Positions 27,080 to 36,093 of a DNA stretch of 64,000 nucleotides are shown piece by piece. Made by a program: the position numbers and the translations under genes. The DNA comes from Sinorhizobium meliloti 4H41 (GTDB taxonomy: Bacteria > Pseudomonadota > Alphaproteobacteria > Rhizobiales > Rhizobiaceae). How positions within the stretch are numbered: the first letter of the stretch is position 1; each line of letters opens with the position of its first letter. The notes under the pieces are model-generated. The model searched no databases. It was not told the origin of the DNA and saw nothing but the letters and a program-made list of their open reading frames with translations. The stretch spans positions 124,001-188,000 of the forward strand of contig NZ_AQWP01000002.1 in NCBI RefSeq assembly GCF_000375585.1, in the 5' to 3' direction.

Positions 27080-30000
27080 ATTGAAACTCGAAAATGTTGC
27101 GGAAGACGCCCGGCGCTATGATCGACAGCGGGTTGATCGTCAGATTCGGCTGACTGAACGGACCGGTGAGTTTGAACGTGATGCCGAGCAGACCGCGGTC
27201 ACGGCCATTTCCGAGGAGGACACCGATCAGCGGCAGCTCGCCGAAGAGCCGGTTCAATCCATAGGCCGGCATGAAGGTTCCCGTCATGTCCATGCGGCCG
27301 TTGGAGTCGCGGACGGTACCCTGGAACGTCGCGCCGACGTCGACGCCGCGGACGACCCCGCTGCCGACGCGGATCGCGCCCTGATCCAGCAGGAGTTGCG
27401 CGTAACCGCGCTCGAACTGAGCCGTACTCACATCGATATCGCGCCTGACCGCCTCATTGAGGCTGCGCCCGTCCTGCCCCGCCGGCGTCGAGACCATCGA
27501 TTGCAGCCTCTGCTCCCCGACGAGCGAGAACTTGCGGATATCCACGGTCCCACGCCAGGAATTGGCGCCGCGATCACGCAGTCGCAGATTGAGGAGGCCG
27601 CCGCGCATATTGCGATAGATATCGATGAAGCGCGCGAAAGCCCCGGCATCGCTTGTCGTCAGTTCCAGTGTGTTGTCCGCCCCGGCCTTCACCAGTCTGG
27701 CGACGACGGCCTGACCGCTTGCAGTCAACGCAGAAAGATCGACATCGTCGATCTGCTGACCGCGGCTCGAATAGGCCAGGTTTACATTCGAGAGCACTTC
27801 GCCGTTAAAGCCGGTAACCCGATCGAGCCGCGCATTGATCTTCACATTGCCCGAGCCTTTCGAGCCCGATCCGCTCTTCACGCGGGCGAGCGCCGGCCGG
27901 ATGTCAGCCGCAGTGCCGGTCAGGTCCACCGAGTAGCCTCCATTGCTGCGCCCGACCGTGACGGCGAAATCGTCTCCGCTTGCGAGGCGCACGCCGCGCA
28001 GCCGCGCCGCTGCAAGACCCGATTCGTCGACGCGCAATTCGCCGGTGCCGCCAAAACCCTCACCGGTGAGCCGGAGGTCGTTTATTTCCGTGGTGCTGCC
28101 GACGGGCCGGATTGTGAACGCCGCCTGTGCGGCGATGCCCGCCCCCTTGCTCCAGCCGATCCAGGGAAGCGACAGGACGGCCTTGCCGAGGTCGGCCTTC
28201 ACCGCCTGACTGCCGTCTTCCGCAAGCGACACGTCGATGCCGACGGGCCCCTTGACGATGCCGGACAGCGCGGGGGCGATTTTCGCCCGCGCCGCATCGT
28301 CGAGCGTCCCCGAGATTTCTCGCGTTCTCGTCACACCGGCCGAGCCGTCCACCGGTTCGGTGAGCGCGACACGCATCTTCGCACCGTCGATGAGGGCATT
28401 CGCCTGAAGCACCGCACGCTCGTTGTCGATCCGCATCTTACCGTCGAGATTGGCGATCGATCGTCCCGCTATGGGCCGCTTTATCGTGACGTCCTCAAGC
28501 TGCATCTCCACCTGCCACAGCGGCGGCGGCGGCATCTGGTCGGATATGAGGCCAAACCGTGCGCCCACCAGTGCCGTCATCGGCCCGGCGAAATCCTCCG
28601 GCGCGAAGGGCGTCTTCTGAAGGGCCTGGATGGGCTTGTAGCGAACGAGCTCCGCTATGGCGTCCGCCTGTCCGGCGACCTCGATCTTCATTTCCGCCAT
28701 CAGCGGCTTCTCATAGACGTCGGCGATAACGAAATCCCCCCCGTTCAAGGCGACGGACCGCCCGGACGGGAAAAAGGCGGCGCCCTTCCGGACCGCAACG
28801 GACATGCGCTCGCCGCTCAGGCTGAAGTGCCCGGCCGTGTCGCGCAGCGGCGGGATCTCGCCGGCGATGTTGATGCGCGTCTCGTCGATGGCGAAGTTGA
28901 TGTTGAGCTCCTTTTCGTCGAGCCTCAACTCACCGCCGCTGCTGGCGATGCGCCCCTCTGGTATCGAGACCTCGATGCGTGCATCGCTCACCGTCCCGCC
29001 GAAGAGATTGCCGATCGCCCAGCGGCGAGCCCCCTTCGCGAGCCACCATGGCCATAGCTGCTTCACCGCCCGGGCATGCAGCCTGTCGCTGAGTGCGGCG
29101 AAACTGATCCTTGGCGACGTCTTGCCGAAGGCGACCGAGAGCGAGCCCGCCATCGAACCGAGCGGGCTCGATATTGCCAGCTGATCGAAGATCAGCCGGT
29201 GCGCGTCGGACTCGAATCGGCCGCTCGCCTTGGCGTCAAATGCAAGCGGCCGCTCCTGAATGTCTTCGGGATCGGAACTGGCGTTCTTGAGCAGAAGATC
29301 GACCGCAAAGCCCTTGCGATCGGCGCCGGCGATCTTGTCGAGATCGATCAGGGCGCCGGTAAAAGGGAAGCTCGAACGGCCGATCCTGATCATCGACGAC
29401 AGAATTTCGACGGAGGCCCGCTCGAAATCGTAGGAGAGGTTCAGGTCAGAGGAATTGAGAGTCGAGACGAGACCGCCGGCGTGGAAGGAGCCCTTGGAAG
29501 TCTTGACCGTTGCCGTAAGTGCAGGCTTCCTGCCGTCCGTCGCGCGAGACGCGTTGAGCATCACATCGGCGGTGGTCTCGATGCCGAAGGCCTCCTCCCT
29601 GGCCGATTTTCCGTGATAGAGGAACGGCGAAAGCGAGAGCGCGTCGAGGCGGGCCTCGAAGGCAGCAATGCGCCCATTTTTGCCGAGAGCCTTTGCCGTC
29701 AGCACCGACTCTGTCCCGTCGACCGCGATCGTACCGTCAACGCGCATCGAGCTGTCCGGATCGTTTCTGAATTCCAGCGTCCTGATATCGACGGGAACAA
29801 CGCGCCCCCGGGCGCCGCTGACTTTCAGGCTGAAATCCGAGAGCACGACGGTCTGCGTCGCCCGCCCCGCGGTCAACCGTGACATCCGGTCGCCCTGCGC
29901 GAACAGCTCCTCAAGCGCGTTACCCACATCGGCGATGCGGATGGCGGTGAGATCGATCGGCTCGCCGCGCGGCAAGAGGCCGGTGTCGAGTTCGCCTCCC

Positions 30001-30494
30001 TCCGCTTCGAGCCTCGAGACGTCGATGCGGCCGGTCGCCAGCGCGAAGGGATCGAGGGCGATCGAGATCGCACCGAGCTTGGCGAGGTGCCGGCCCGAAC
30101 CGCTCTCCTTCAGGGTCACGCCGCGCGCCTTGAGCGCAATTGCGCCGCCGCCCGTCAAGCGGATGACCGTGCTTTCGACATCGGCGCGGTAACCCTGGCC
30201 GAGCGCGGCGTTGAGCGCATTACGTGCCCGGGCATTCAACGGTCCGTCGACGACCCCGCTTTCTATGATGGCGACGAGCGAAGCAACGGCGATGAAGACA
30301 AGGAGGGAGCAGCACAGGAAAAGCCGTGCGCAGAAGCGCCACGCCCCGCCCGGGCGCGGCGTGTGCACGATGACCGGGTCGTGCGCCTGGGCCGAGGGCA
30401 ACGCGTGCAGCGCGACGATGTCCTCTCTGCGAAAGTCGACTTTTTCGCCGCGGATTTCAGTCATCGGCCCGAGCGTCCGACCTGATCGCCCCAT
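27078..30494 (-). CDS. Large AsmA/YhdP-like (DUF3971) envelope protein
   Basis: The 1138-residue protein has one N-terminal membrane segment (residues about 55-80, FCARLFLCCSLLVFIAVAS) and a very long beta-rich periplasmic part, ending in an AsmA-like C-terminal domain (FTLTGPFSQPNLTINPLSI-type). The layout matches DUF3971/YhdP, AsmA-clan proteins proposed to carry phospholipids between inner and outer membrane. Here that role is inferred from family only. Start is either the ATG at 30494 or the ATG at 30464 (MTEIRGEKVDF); no ribosome site decides. It converges on tyrS. Confidence 0.82.
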   Translation of the reverse strand: MGRSGRTLGPMTEIRGEKVDFRREDIVALHALPSAQAHDPVIVHTPRPGGAWRFCARLFLCCSLLVFIAVASLVAIIESGVVDGPLNARARNALNAALGQGYRADVESTVIRLTGGGAIALKARGVTLKESGSGRHLAKLGAISIALDPFALATGRIDVSRLEAEGGELDTGLLPRGEPIDLTAIRIADVGNALEELFAQGDRMSRLTAGRATQTVVLSDFSLKVSGARGRVVPVDIRTLEFRNDPDSSMRVDGTIAVDGTESVLTAKALGKNGRIAAFEARLDALSLSPFLYHGKSAREEAFGIETTADVMLNASRATDGRKPALTATVKTSKGSFHAGGLVSTLNSSDLNLSYDFERASVEILSSMIRIGRSSFPFTGALIDLDKIAGADRKGFAVDLLLKNASSDPEDIQERPLAFDAKASGRFESDAHRLIFDQLAISSPLGSMAGSLSVAFGKTSPRISFAALSDRLHARAVKQLWPWWLAKGARRWAIGNLFGGTVSDARIEVSIPEGRIASSGGELRLDEKELNINFAIDETRINIAGEIPPLRDTAGHFSLSGERMSVAVRKGAAFFPSGRSVALNGGDFVIADVYEKPLMAEMKIEVAGQADAIAELVRYKPIQALQKTPFAPEDFAGPMTALVGARFGLISDQMPPPPLWQVEMQLEDVTIKRPIAGRSIANLDGKMRIDNERAVLQANALIDGAKMRVALTEPVDGSAGVTRTREISGTLDDAARAKIAPALSGIVKGPVGIDVSLAEDGSQAVKADLGKAVLSLPWIGWSKGAGIAAQAAFTIRPVGSTTEINDLRLTGEGFGGTGELRVDESGLAAARLRGVRLASGDDFAVTVGRSNGGYSVDLTGTAADIRPALARVKSGSGSKGSGNVKINARLDRVTGFNGEVLSNVNLAYSSRGQQIDDVDLSALTASGQAVVARLVKAGADNTLELTTSDAGAFARFIDIYRNMRGGLLNLRLRDRGANSWRGTVDIRKFSLVGEQRLQSMVSTPAGQDGRSLNEAVRRDIDVSTAQFERGYAQLLLDQGAIRVGSGVVRGVDVGATFQGTVRDSNGRMDMTGTFMPAYGLNRLFGELPLIGVLLGNGRDRGLLGITFKLTGPFSQPNLTINPLSIIAPGVFRNIFEFQ

Positions 30495-30879
30495 TGCGTG
30501 TTTCCCATCGGGCCGCTGCCACGTGAGCGATGGCCGGGTCTTTCATTCGCCCCATTTAGATCGATACTCGTCCAACCAAATCACCATGCTTCGTCTCTCG
30601 CGGGAGCGAGAAGACTAGCCATTTCCCCTTTCGCGCAAGATCGCTTATGGCATTGAGCCAGCACGATTTCACCTCCACTCGAATCCGAGTTAAAGGATCA
30701 TACAGTAGCTACGAAGCCGTCCGGCACCTGTCAAATCTATCACAACTCTTCTGGACGGACTTCGGCGATCTCCGATATGCCTCAAGCGCGCTGCATTCGA
30801 TCCCGAAGACGCTGCACGATTTTGGGACATGCATTAACCGCGGAATGCCCACAAAACGTGACGTAAGAAAGGTTTGATC
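30495..30879. other. Divergent intergenic region upstream of bcp
   Basis: This 385-base gap is AT-richer than its surroundings and contains no tRNA, repeat or strong hairpin. A 76-codon open frame at 30647-30877 has no recognisable family and no ribosome site. Promoters for the AsmA-like gene and bcp should lie here. Confidence 0.4.
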
Positions 30880-31347
30880 ATGGCAGGATTGGGACAAGGC
30901 GATATCGCCCCGGAGTTCGAACTTCCTCGTGATGGCGGCGGTTCGATCGCGCTCGCTGCGCTGCGCGGAAAGCCGATCGTTCTGTTCTTCTATCCGAAGG
31001 ACGATACCAAAGCCTGCACGGAGGAGGCTATCGCCTTCTCTGCTCTGCAGGAGGAATTCCAGGAAGCGGGGATTGCGCTCGTCGGCATATCGCCAGATTC
31101 GGCCAAGAGCCACGATCGTTTCACAAAAAAACACGACCTCACGGTCGCCCTTGGCGCCGACGAGGACAAGGCTGTGGCAAACGCCTACGGCGTCTGGGTC
31201 GAGAAGAGCATGTACGGCCGCAAATACATGGGCGTCGAGCGGACCACCTTCCTTATCGATCGGCAGGGCGTGATCAGCCGCGTCTGGGAAAAGGTCAAAG
31301 TCCCCGGCCACGCCGACGAGGTTCTGGCCGCCGCAAAGGCGCTTTGA
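30880..31347 (+). CDS. bcp: Bcp/PrxQ-type peroxiredoxin with a single cysteine
   Basis: The 155-residue thiol peroxidase has the AhpC/TSA fold: FFYPKDDTKACTEEA holds the peroxidatic cysteine at residue 46. The usual PrxQ resolving cysteine five residues later is an Ile (C46-T-E-E-A-I51), and no other cysteine exists in the protein. It should therefore work as a one-Cys enzyme, with an external thiol resolving the sulfenic acid. The ATG at 30880 follows TAAGAAAGG. A DUF455 ferritin-like gene follows within 18 bases. Confidence 0.9.
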   Translation: MAGLGQGDIAPEFELPRDGGGSIALAALRGKPIVLFFYPKDDTKACTEEAIAFSALQEEFQEAGIALVGISPDSAKSHDRFTKKHDLTVALGADEDKAVANAYGVWVEKSMYGRKYMGVERTTFLIDRQGVISRVWEKVKVPGHADEVLAAAKAL

Positions 31348-31364
31348 GCGGATACGGCAAGACC

Positions 31365-32192
31365 ATGACGCGACTTCCGCAATTCCACAGCCTGCGCGGC
31401 GCCGCCGTCGAAGCGATCCGCGCCGCCGATCTTGCCGTCAAGACCGAGCTTGCGCAGGAGGCGGCGCGGCGCTGGCAGGCGCGAACGCTGTCCCTGCGCT
31501 CGCCCTTGGACCGCGCCGTGCCCGAACGGCCCGGCCGCCCGGAAAGACCCGTTCTGACGCCACCGACCCAGGTCAAGCGGCGCTCGCTCGGCTCGCTGAA
31601 AGGGCGCATCGCTCTGCTTCACGCTATCGCCCACATCGAACTGAACGCGGTCGATCTGGCCCTCGACATCATCGCACGCTTTGCATCCGAGCCGGTGCCG
31701 AATTCCTTCTTTGACGGGTGGATGCAGGTTGCCTTCGAAGAGGCCAAGCATTTTCGAATGGTACGGCAACGGCTGAACGACCTCGGCGCAGATTATGGCG
31801 ACCTTCCCGCCCATGACGGCCTCTGGCAGGCGGCGCACGACACGCGCAACGACCTGACCGCCCGCCTGGCCGTCGTTCCGCTGATTCTCGAAGCCCGTGG
31901 CCTTGATGTGACCCCGGCACTGCGTGCGAAGATGCGGGAGACCGGCGACGATGAGAGCGCTGCCGTCCTCGACGTCATCTACGAAGACGAGAAGGGCCAC
32001 GTCGCGGTCGGAGCGAAATGGTTCCGCTTTCTCTGCGCACGGCAGAAGAAGGACCCCGCCGCAACCTTTCAAACGCTGGTGCGGGCGAATTTCCGCGGAC
32101 CGCTCAAACCCCCGTTCAACGACATTGCCCGGGCGGAAGCGGGATTGACCCCCTCCTTCTACCGATCGATGACCGCCTCCACCAACATCTGA
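31365..32192 (+). CDS. DUF455 ferritin-like protein
   Basis: The 275-residue protein is mostly helical and carries repeated carboxylate/histidine motifs of ferritin-like di-iron proteins: AHIELNAVDLALD, AFEEAKHFRM and YEDEKGHVAVG. The ExxH pairs should bind two metal ions. Its function is undetermined; family members are linked to tRNA hydroxylation or unknown oxidations only by analogy. A TTG at 31344 overlapping the bcp stop is an alternative start. Tight coupling to bcp suggests shared oxidative-stress or iron context. Confidence 0.78.
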   Translation: MTRLPQFHSLRGAAVEAIRAADLAVKTELAQEAARRWQARTLSLRSPLDRAVPERPGRPERPVLTPPTQVKRRSLGSLKGRIALLHAIAHIELNAVDLALDIIARFASEPVPNSFFDGWMQVAFEEAKHFRMVRQRLNDLGADYGDLPAHDGLWQAAHDTRNDLTARLAVVPLILEARGLDVTPALRAKMRETGDDESAAVLDVIYEDEKGHVAVGAKWFRFLCARQKKDPAATFQTLVRANFRGPLKPPFNDIARAEAGLTPSFYRSMTASTNI

Positions 32193-32311
32193 GATAGCGC
32201 CTCGCACACACGCTTTATTAACCCTAACAAAGTGTAATTGCCGTCGAGCAACGCGAACTACGGCGCAGCGCGTCTACTGACGCGCAACCGGGGCGCATCG
32301 GCGGGGGTGAT

Positions 32312-33640
32312 GTGGTGTCTGTTGGTTCGGTAAACGCCTTCGGGAAACGCAGGCAAAGTCACGTCCTGATCCTGGCGAGCGGCGACCGGGTCCGGCACAT
32401 GACTGTCCGCCCATGGATGGCGACCCTGGCCATCTGTTTCCTGGGAATGTTCGGCACAGGATATCTTGCCGCAACCACATATCTGGTGCTTCGCGACGAC
32501 CTGATCGGCGGAACGATCGCACGGCAGGCGCGCATGCAGCATGAATACGAGGACCGGATCGCTGCACTGCGAGCGCAGGTTGACCGTGTCACGAGCCGGC
32601 AATTGCTGGATCAGCAGGTTGTCGAGCAGAAGGTAGAGAAGCTTCTGCAGCGGCAGCTGGCACTGACCTCGAGAAGCGGCCAGTTCGGCGCACTCCCGGA
32701 AAACGGTACGGCCCTTAATCATGCCGGACAGCAAAACACTCTGCCGGCGACGGAACCGCTGGCCTATGACGGGCGCGCAGAAGCTCGGAGCGGCGTCAAG
32801 GCCATCGAGACGATCATGGGTATTGCCGGCAAGGATGATGATCGGCCTCCCCGCTCCGCCGTCCTCGGCTATGCACCCGTCTCTTCCGCGAATGTGGATG
32901 GCGAAAGCGCTTCCGACCGGGCCGACAGGGTGTTTTCCAATGTTACGCTTTCGCTTAAGGGTGTGGAGCGCGAACAGATGGCGCATCTCCGGCAGATGAC
33001 GGACAGCGCACTAAGGACGTCCGCGACGATCAGGGCGATCGTGGAGGATACCGGTTTCACGCTTCCCGCAGCCGACGAAGCGCTCGCCACGGATACGGCC
33101 GCGGAAGCCGGTGTCGGCGGTCCCTTCGTCGAACCGCAGAACGGAGACGTATTCGATCGGTCCCTGGTCGGTCTCGACACTGCTCTCCTGGAGCTCGAGC
33201 AGACCCGTGAGGCAGCAAAAAGACTTCCTCTCGCCAGCCCGGCGCCTGCAGCCGATGTCTCCAGCGGCTTCGGAAATCGGCTGGATCCATTTCTCGGCCG
33301 CCCGGCGCTGCACGCGGGGACGGACTTTCGCGCACCGACCGGCACGCGAGTCCGCGCGACCGCCGATGGCACCGTAACGGCCGCAGGGTCTGCGGGCGGC
33401 TATGGAAACATGATCGAAATCGATCACGGCAACGGCGTCTCGACCCGCTATGCACATCTGTCGGCCATCCTGGTCGATGCCGGCGATGTGGTGAAGGCAG
33501 ACGCGGTCATTGCCAAGTCGGGAAGTACCGGACGGTCGACGGGACCGCATCTTCACTACGAGGTTCGCCTGAACGGGCACGCCGTCGATCCGGCGCGCTT
33601 CCTGAGGGCCGGAACGGAGCTCGCCGGCTATCTCGATTGA
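32312..33640 (+). CDS. Inner-membrane-anchored M23 metallopeptidase
   Basis: The 442-residue protein starts at a GTG preceded by CGGGGGTGAT. One membrane segment lies at about residues 36-57 (ATLAICFLGMFGTGYLAA), then a coiled-coil region (about 75-120) and linker, and a C-terminal LytM/M23 domain. Zinc ligands are H334 and D338 (HAGTDF) and H415 in HLHYEV (H413-L-H415). The complete set suggests an active peptidoglycan endopeptidase in the periplasm, or an EnvC-like activator; the intact ligands favour catalysis. Confidence 0.9.
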   Translation: MVSVGSVNAFGKRRQSHVLILASGDRVRHMTVRPWMATLAICFLGMFGTGYLAATTYLVLRDDLIGGTIARQARMQHEYEDRIAALRAQVDRVTSRQLLDQQVVEQKVEKLLQRQLALTSRSGQFGALPENGTALNHAGQQNTLPATEPLAYDGRAEARSGVKAIETIMGIAGKDDDRPPRSAVLGYAPVSSANVDGESASDRADRVFSNVTLSLKGVEREQMAHLRQMTDSALRTSATIRAIVEDTGFTLPAADEALATDTAAEAGVGGPFVEPQNGDVFDRSLVGLDTALLELEQTREAAKRLPLASPAPAADVSSGFGNRLDPFLGRPALHAGTDFRAPTGTRVRATADGTVTAAGSAGGYGNMIEIDHGNGVSTRYAHLSAILVDAGDVVKADAVIAKSGSTGRSTGPHLHYEVRLNGHAVDPARFLRAGTELAGYLD

Positions 33641-33839
33641 CAACGGGCGTGCGGGCCGCTACCTCTCCCGCGCCTGACGCGAAAAGCATGAGAATCGGGC
33701 GGATTCAACTTCCAGTGTTTCAAGGTGCTGGATTTCTTGACTTTCGGCGCCTTTGGTCGTATGAGCGCCGCCACATGCTGTTGCATTTTCCAACGATCGA
33801 TCAGAGTTCATCAGAACCGGAACGGAAACAGTTTCCCCT

Positions 33840-35339
33840 TTGACCAATTTCGCTGACCTTGGCCTGAGCCAGAAAGTTCTCTCCGCAGTTACCGATGCGG
33901 GCTACACGATACCGACACCGATTCAGGTTGGTGCCATCCCGCCGGCGCTTCAGCGCCGCGACATTCTCGGCATAGCCCAGACCGGAACCGGCAAGACCGC
34001 ATCCTTCGTGCTGCCGATGCTGACCCTTCTGGAAAAGGGACGCGCACGCGCACGCATGCCGCGTACGCTGATCCTCGAGCCGACGCGCGAACTCGCTGCG
34101 CAGGTTGCAGAGAACTTCGACAAATACGGCAAGAATCACAAGCTCAACATCGCGCTTCTGATCGGTGGAGTTTCCTTCGACGAGCAGGACCGCAAGCTCG
34201 AGCGTGGCGCCGATGTGCTGATCTGCACGCCCGGCCGCCTGCTCGACCATTGCGAGCGCGGCAAGCTCCTGATGACCGGAGTCGAAATCCTCGTCATCGA
34301 CGAAGCCGACCGCATGCTCGACATGGGCTTCATTCCCGACATCGAGCGAATCGCGAAGCTCATTCCCTTCACGCGCCAGACCTTGTTCTTCTCCGCGACC
34401 ATGCCGCCCGAAATCCAGAAGCTTGCGGATCGCTTCCTGCAGAATCCGGAGCGGCTCGAGGTGGCGCGCCGGTCCTCGACGGCCATAACCGTTACGCAGC
34501 GTTTCGTAGCCGCAAACGGCAAGGATTACGAGAAGCGCGCGGTGCTTCGTGAACTCATTCGGTCCCAGGAGGACCTGAAGAACGCGATCATCTTCTGCAA
34601 TCGCAAGAAGGATGTCGCCGAACTCTTCCGCTCGCTCGATCGCCATGGCTTTTCGGTCGGCGCGCTGCACGGCGACATGGATCAGCGTTCACGCATGGCC
34701 ATGCTCGCCAATTTCAAGGACGGCAACATCAAGCTGCTGGTCGCCTCCGACGTCGCGGCGCGAGGGCTCGACATTCCCGACGTCAGCCATGTCTTCAATT
34801 TCGACGTGCCGATCCACGCTGAAGACTATGTCCACCGCATCGGCCGAACGGGCCGTGCTGGCCGCTCCGGCGCCGCTTTCACGATCATCACGAAGCGCGA
34901 GACGAAGTTTTCCGATGCCATCGAGAAACTGATCGGCCAGAAGGTCGAATGGTACAACGGCGACCTTTCGGAATTGCCCGAGCCGATGGAGAGCCACGAC
35001 AGCCGTCGCGACCGCAGCAGCGACGGGCGCAAGGATCGGAAGAGGGAGCGTCCCGGCAAGGCTCACGCCGATCGCAAGCCTGTCACGGCTTCAGGCAATA
35101 TTACAGAAGAACTCGAAACAGTCCCGGAAAGGGTCGACGCGGTGAAGATCGAACGCAATGCCGACAGCAAGGATCGTCATAACGGCCGTAGCGACCGTCC
35201 CGGCCGCGCGCAGAATGCAGCCAATGACGACAATCGCGACCGTCGCCAGCGCAACCGCCGGGATCATGACGACGGTCCGACGCCGGTCGGTTTCGGTGAC
35301 GACATTCCGGCCTTCATGCTGATCATGGGCAAGGCCTGA
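33840..35339 (+). CDS. DEAD-box RNA helicase (RhlE-like)
   Basis: The 499-residue protein has all DEAD-box motifs: Q-motif region TPIQVGAIP, AQTGTGKT, PTRELA, DEADRMLDMGF, SAT (FFSATMPPE), DVAARGLDIP and HRIGRTGRAG. From about residue 370 a charged, Arg/Asp-rich disordered tail follows (RDRSSDGRKDRKRERPGK). Such helicases unwind structured RNA in ribosome assembly or decay. The TTG at 33840 is taken as start (MTNFADLGLS). Ribosome site is weak. Confidence 0.92.
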   Translation: MTNFADLGLSQKVLSAVTDAGYTIPTPIQVGAIPPALQRRDILGIAQTGTGKTASFVLPMLTLLEKGRARARMPRTLILEPTRELAAQVAENFDKYGKNHKLNIALLIGGVSFDEQDRKLERGADVLICTPGRLLDHCERGKLLMTGVEILVIDEADRMLDMGFIPDIERIAKLIPFTRQTLFFSATMPPEIQKLADRFLQNPERLEVARRSSTAITVTQRFVAANGKDYEKRAVLRELIRSQEDLKNAIIFCNRKKDVAELFRSLDRHGFSVGALHGDMDQRSRMAMLANFKDGNIKLLVASDVAARGLDIPDVSHVFNFDVPIHAEDYVHRIGRTGRAGRSGAAFTIITKRETKFSDAIEKLIGQKVEWYNGDLSELPEPMESHDSRRDRSSDGRKDRKRERPGKAHADRKPVTASGNITEELETVPERVDAVKIERNADSKDRHNGRSDRPGRAQNAANDDNRDRRQRNRRDHDDGPTPVGFGDDIPAFMLIMGKA

Positions 35340-35349
35340 TTCTCCGCTG

Positions 35350-35757
35350 ATGGCACTGCCCGGCATCGATTTCCCCGGTCTCGGCTGCGGTCTGGCAATC
35401 CTGCGGGATGGAAAGATCCTCCTTTGCCGACGCCTGAAGGCGCCGGAGGCCGGTCACTGGAGCATCGTCGGCGGTAAAGTCGATCATATGGAGCTCGCGC
35501 AGGATGCGGCCCGACGCGAGGCGGAGGAGGAAAGTGGCCTTTCCATCCATTCGACCCGCTTTCTATGCATCAGCGAACAGATGATCGAAGCCGATCGGCA
35601 ACATTGGATCTCGCTGATCTATGTGACGGAAAATTTCTCCGGCGAGCCGCGTCTCACCGAGCCGGACAAACTCTCCGACATCCGCTGGTTCGACCTGAGC
35701 GCCCTGCCCCAGCCTCTATCCCGCTTTGCGGCTGATGCGGTGCGGGCGCTCGCCTGA
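35350..35757 (+). CDS. Nudix hydrolase
   Basis: The 135-residue protein carries a full Nudix box, GGKVDHMELAQDAARREA then EEESGL (G-x5-E-x7-REUxEExGU). It should hydrolyse a nucleoside diphosphate linked to another moiety; substrate unknown. It starts 10 bases after the helicase stop and is probably co-transcribed. Converges with the TfoX-like gene. Confidence 0.9.
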   Translation: MALPGIDFPGLGCGLAILRDGKILLCRRLKAPEAGHWSIVGGKVDHMELAQDAARREAEEESGLSIHSTRFLCISEQMIEADRQHWISLIYVTENFSGEPRLTEPDKLSDIRWFDLSALPQPLSRFAADAVRALA

Positions 35758-35772
35758 ACCCCGCCACTCACC

Positions 35773-36090
35773 CTACTTTTTCGCCCTGAGCGCGGCCGCA
35801 TAGGCAAGTCCAACCCAGCGCGCCATTTCATCCGGGTCGTCCCAAGCCGGCTCGGGGATGCTCCAATAGGGCATTTTCACCGGCTTGCCCTTGCCTTCAT
35901 AGGCCCACTGCCGCGCGCCTGCTTCCTCGAGCGCCGGCGCCGATTCGGCATCGCCCTTCAAAAGAATTTCGCCGTTCACTTCCAAAGCAAGAATGATGCC
36001 GTCGAAATAGATGCCCTTGCCGCCGAACATGCGGCGAATCTTGACCGGGCCGAGTGTTTCGAAAATCTCCTCGATTGCCGCATTGTCCAT
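35773..36090 (-). CDS. TfoX N-terminal domain protein
   Basis: The 105-residue protein begins MDNAAIEEIFETLGPVKIRR and contains the signature RRMFGGKGIYFDGIILALEV and KPVKMPYWSIPE of TfoX_N. In gamma-proteobacteria TfoX regulates competence, but this family is widespread without that role, so no competence function is claimed. It is the last gene of the cox-like maturation operon, 3 bases behind the MobA-like fusion. Confidence 0.85.
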   Translation of the reverse strand: MDNAAIEEIFETLGPVKIRRMFGGKGIYFDGIILALEVNGEILLKGDAESAPALEEAGARQWAYEGKGKPVKMPYWSIPEPAWDDPDEMARWVGLAYAAALRAKK

Positions 36091-36093
36091 CGC

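Noticed and set aside
27045-29057. A 670-codon open frame on the plus strand opposite the AsmA-like gene
   Set aside because: The minus-strand frame has an N-terminal membrane segment and a family match; the plus frame has neither and overlaps the tyrS terminator.
30647-30877. A 76-codon open frame upstream of bcp
   Set aside because: No family, no ribosome site, and it ends just at the bcp start. It could be a small gene but cannot be supported.
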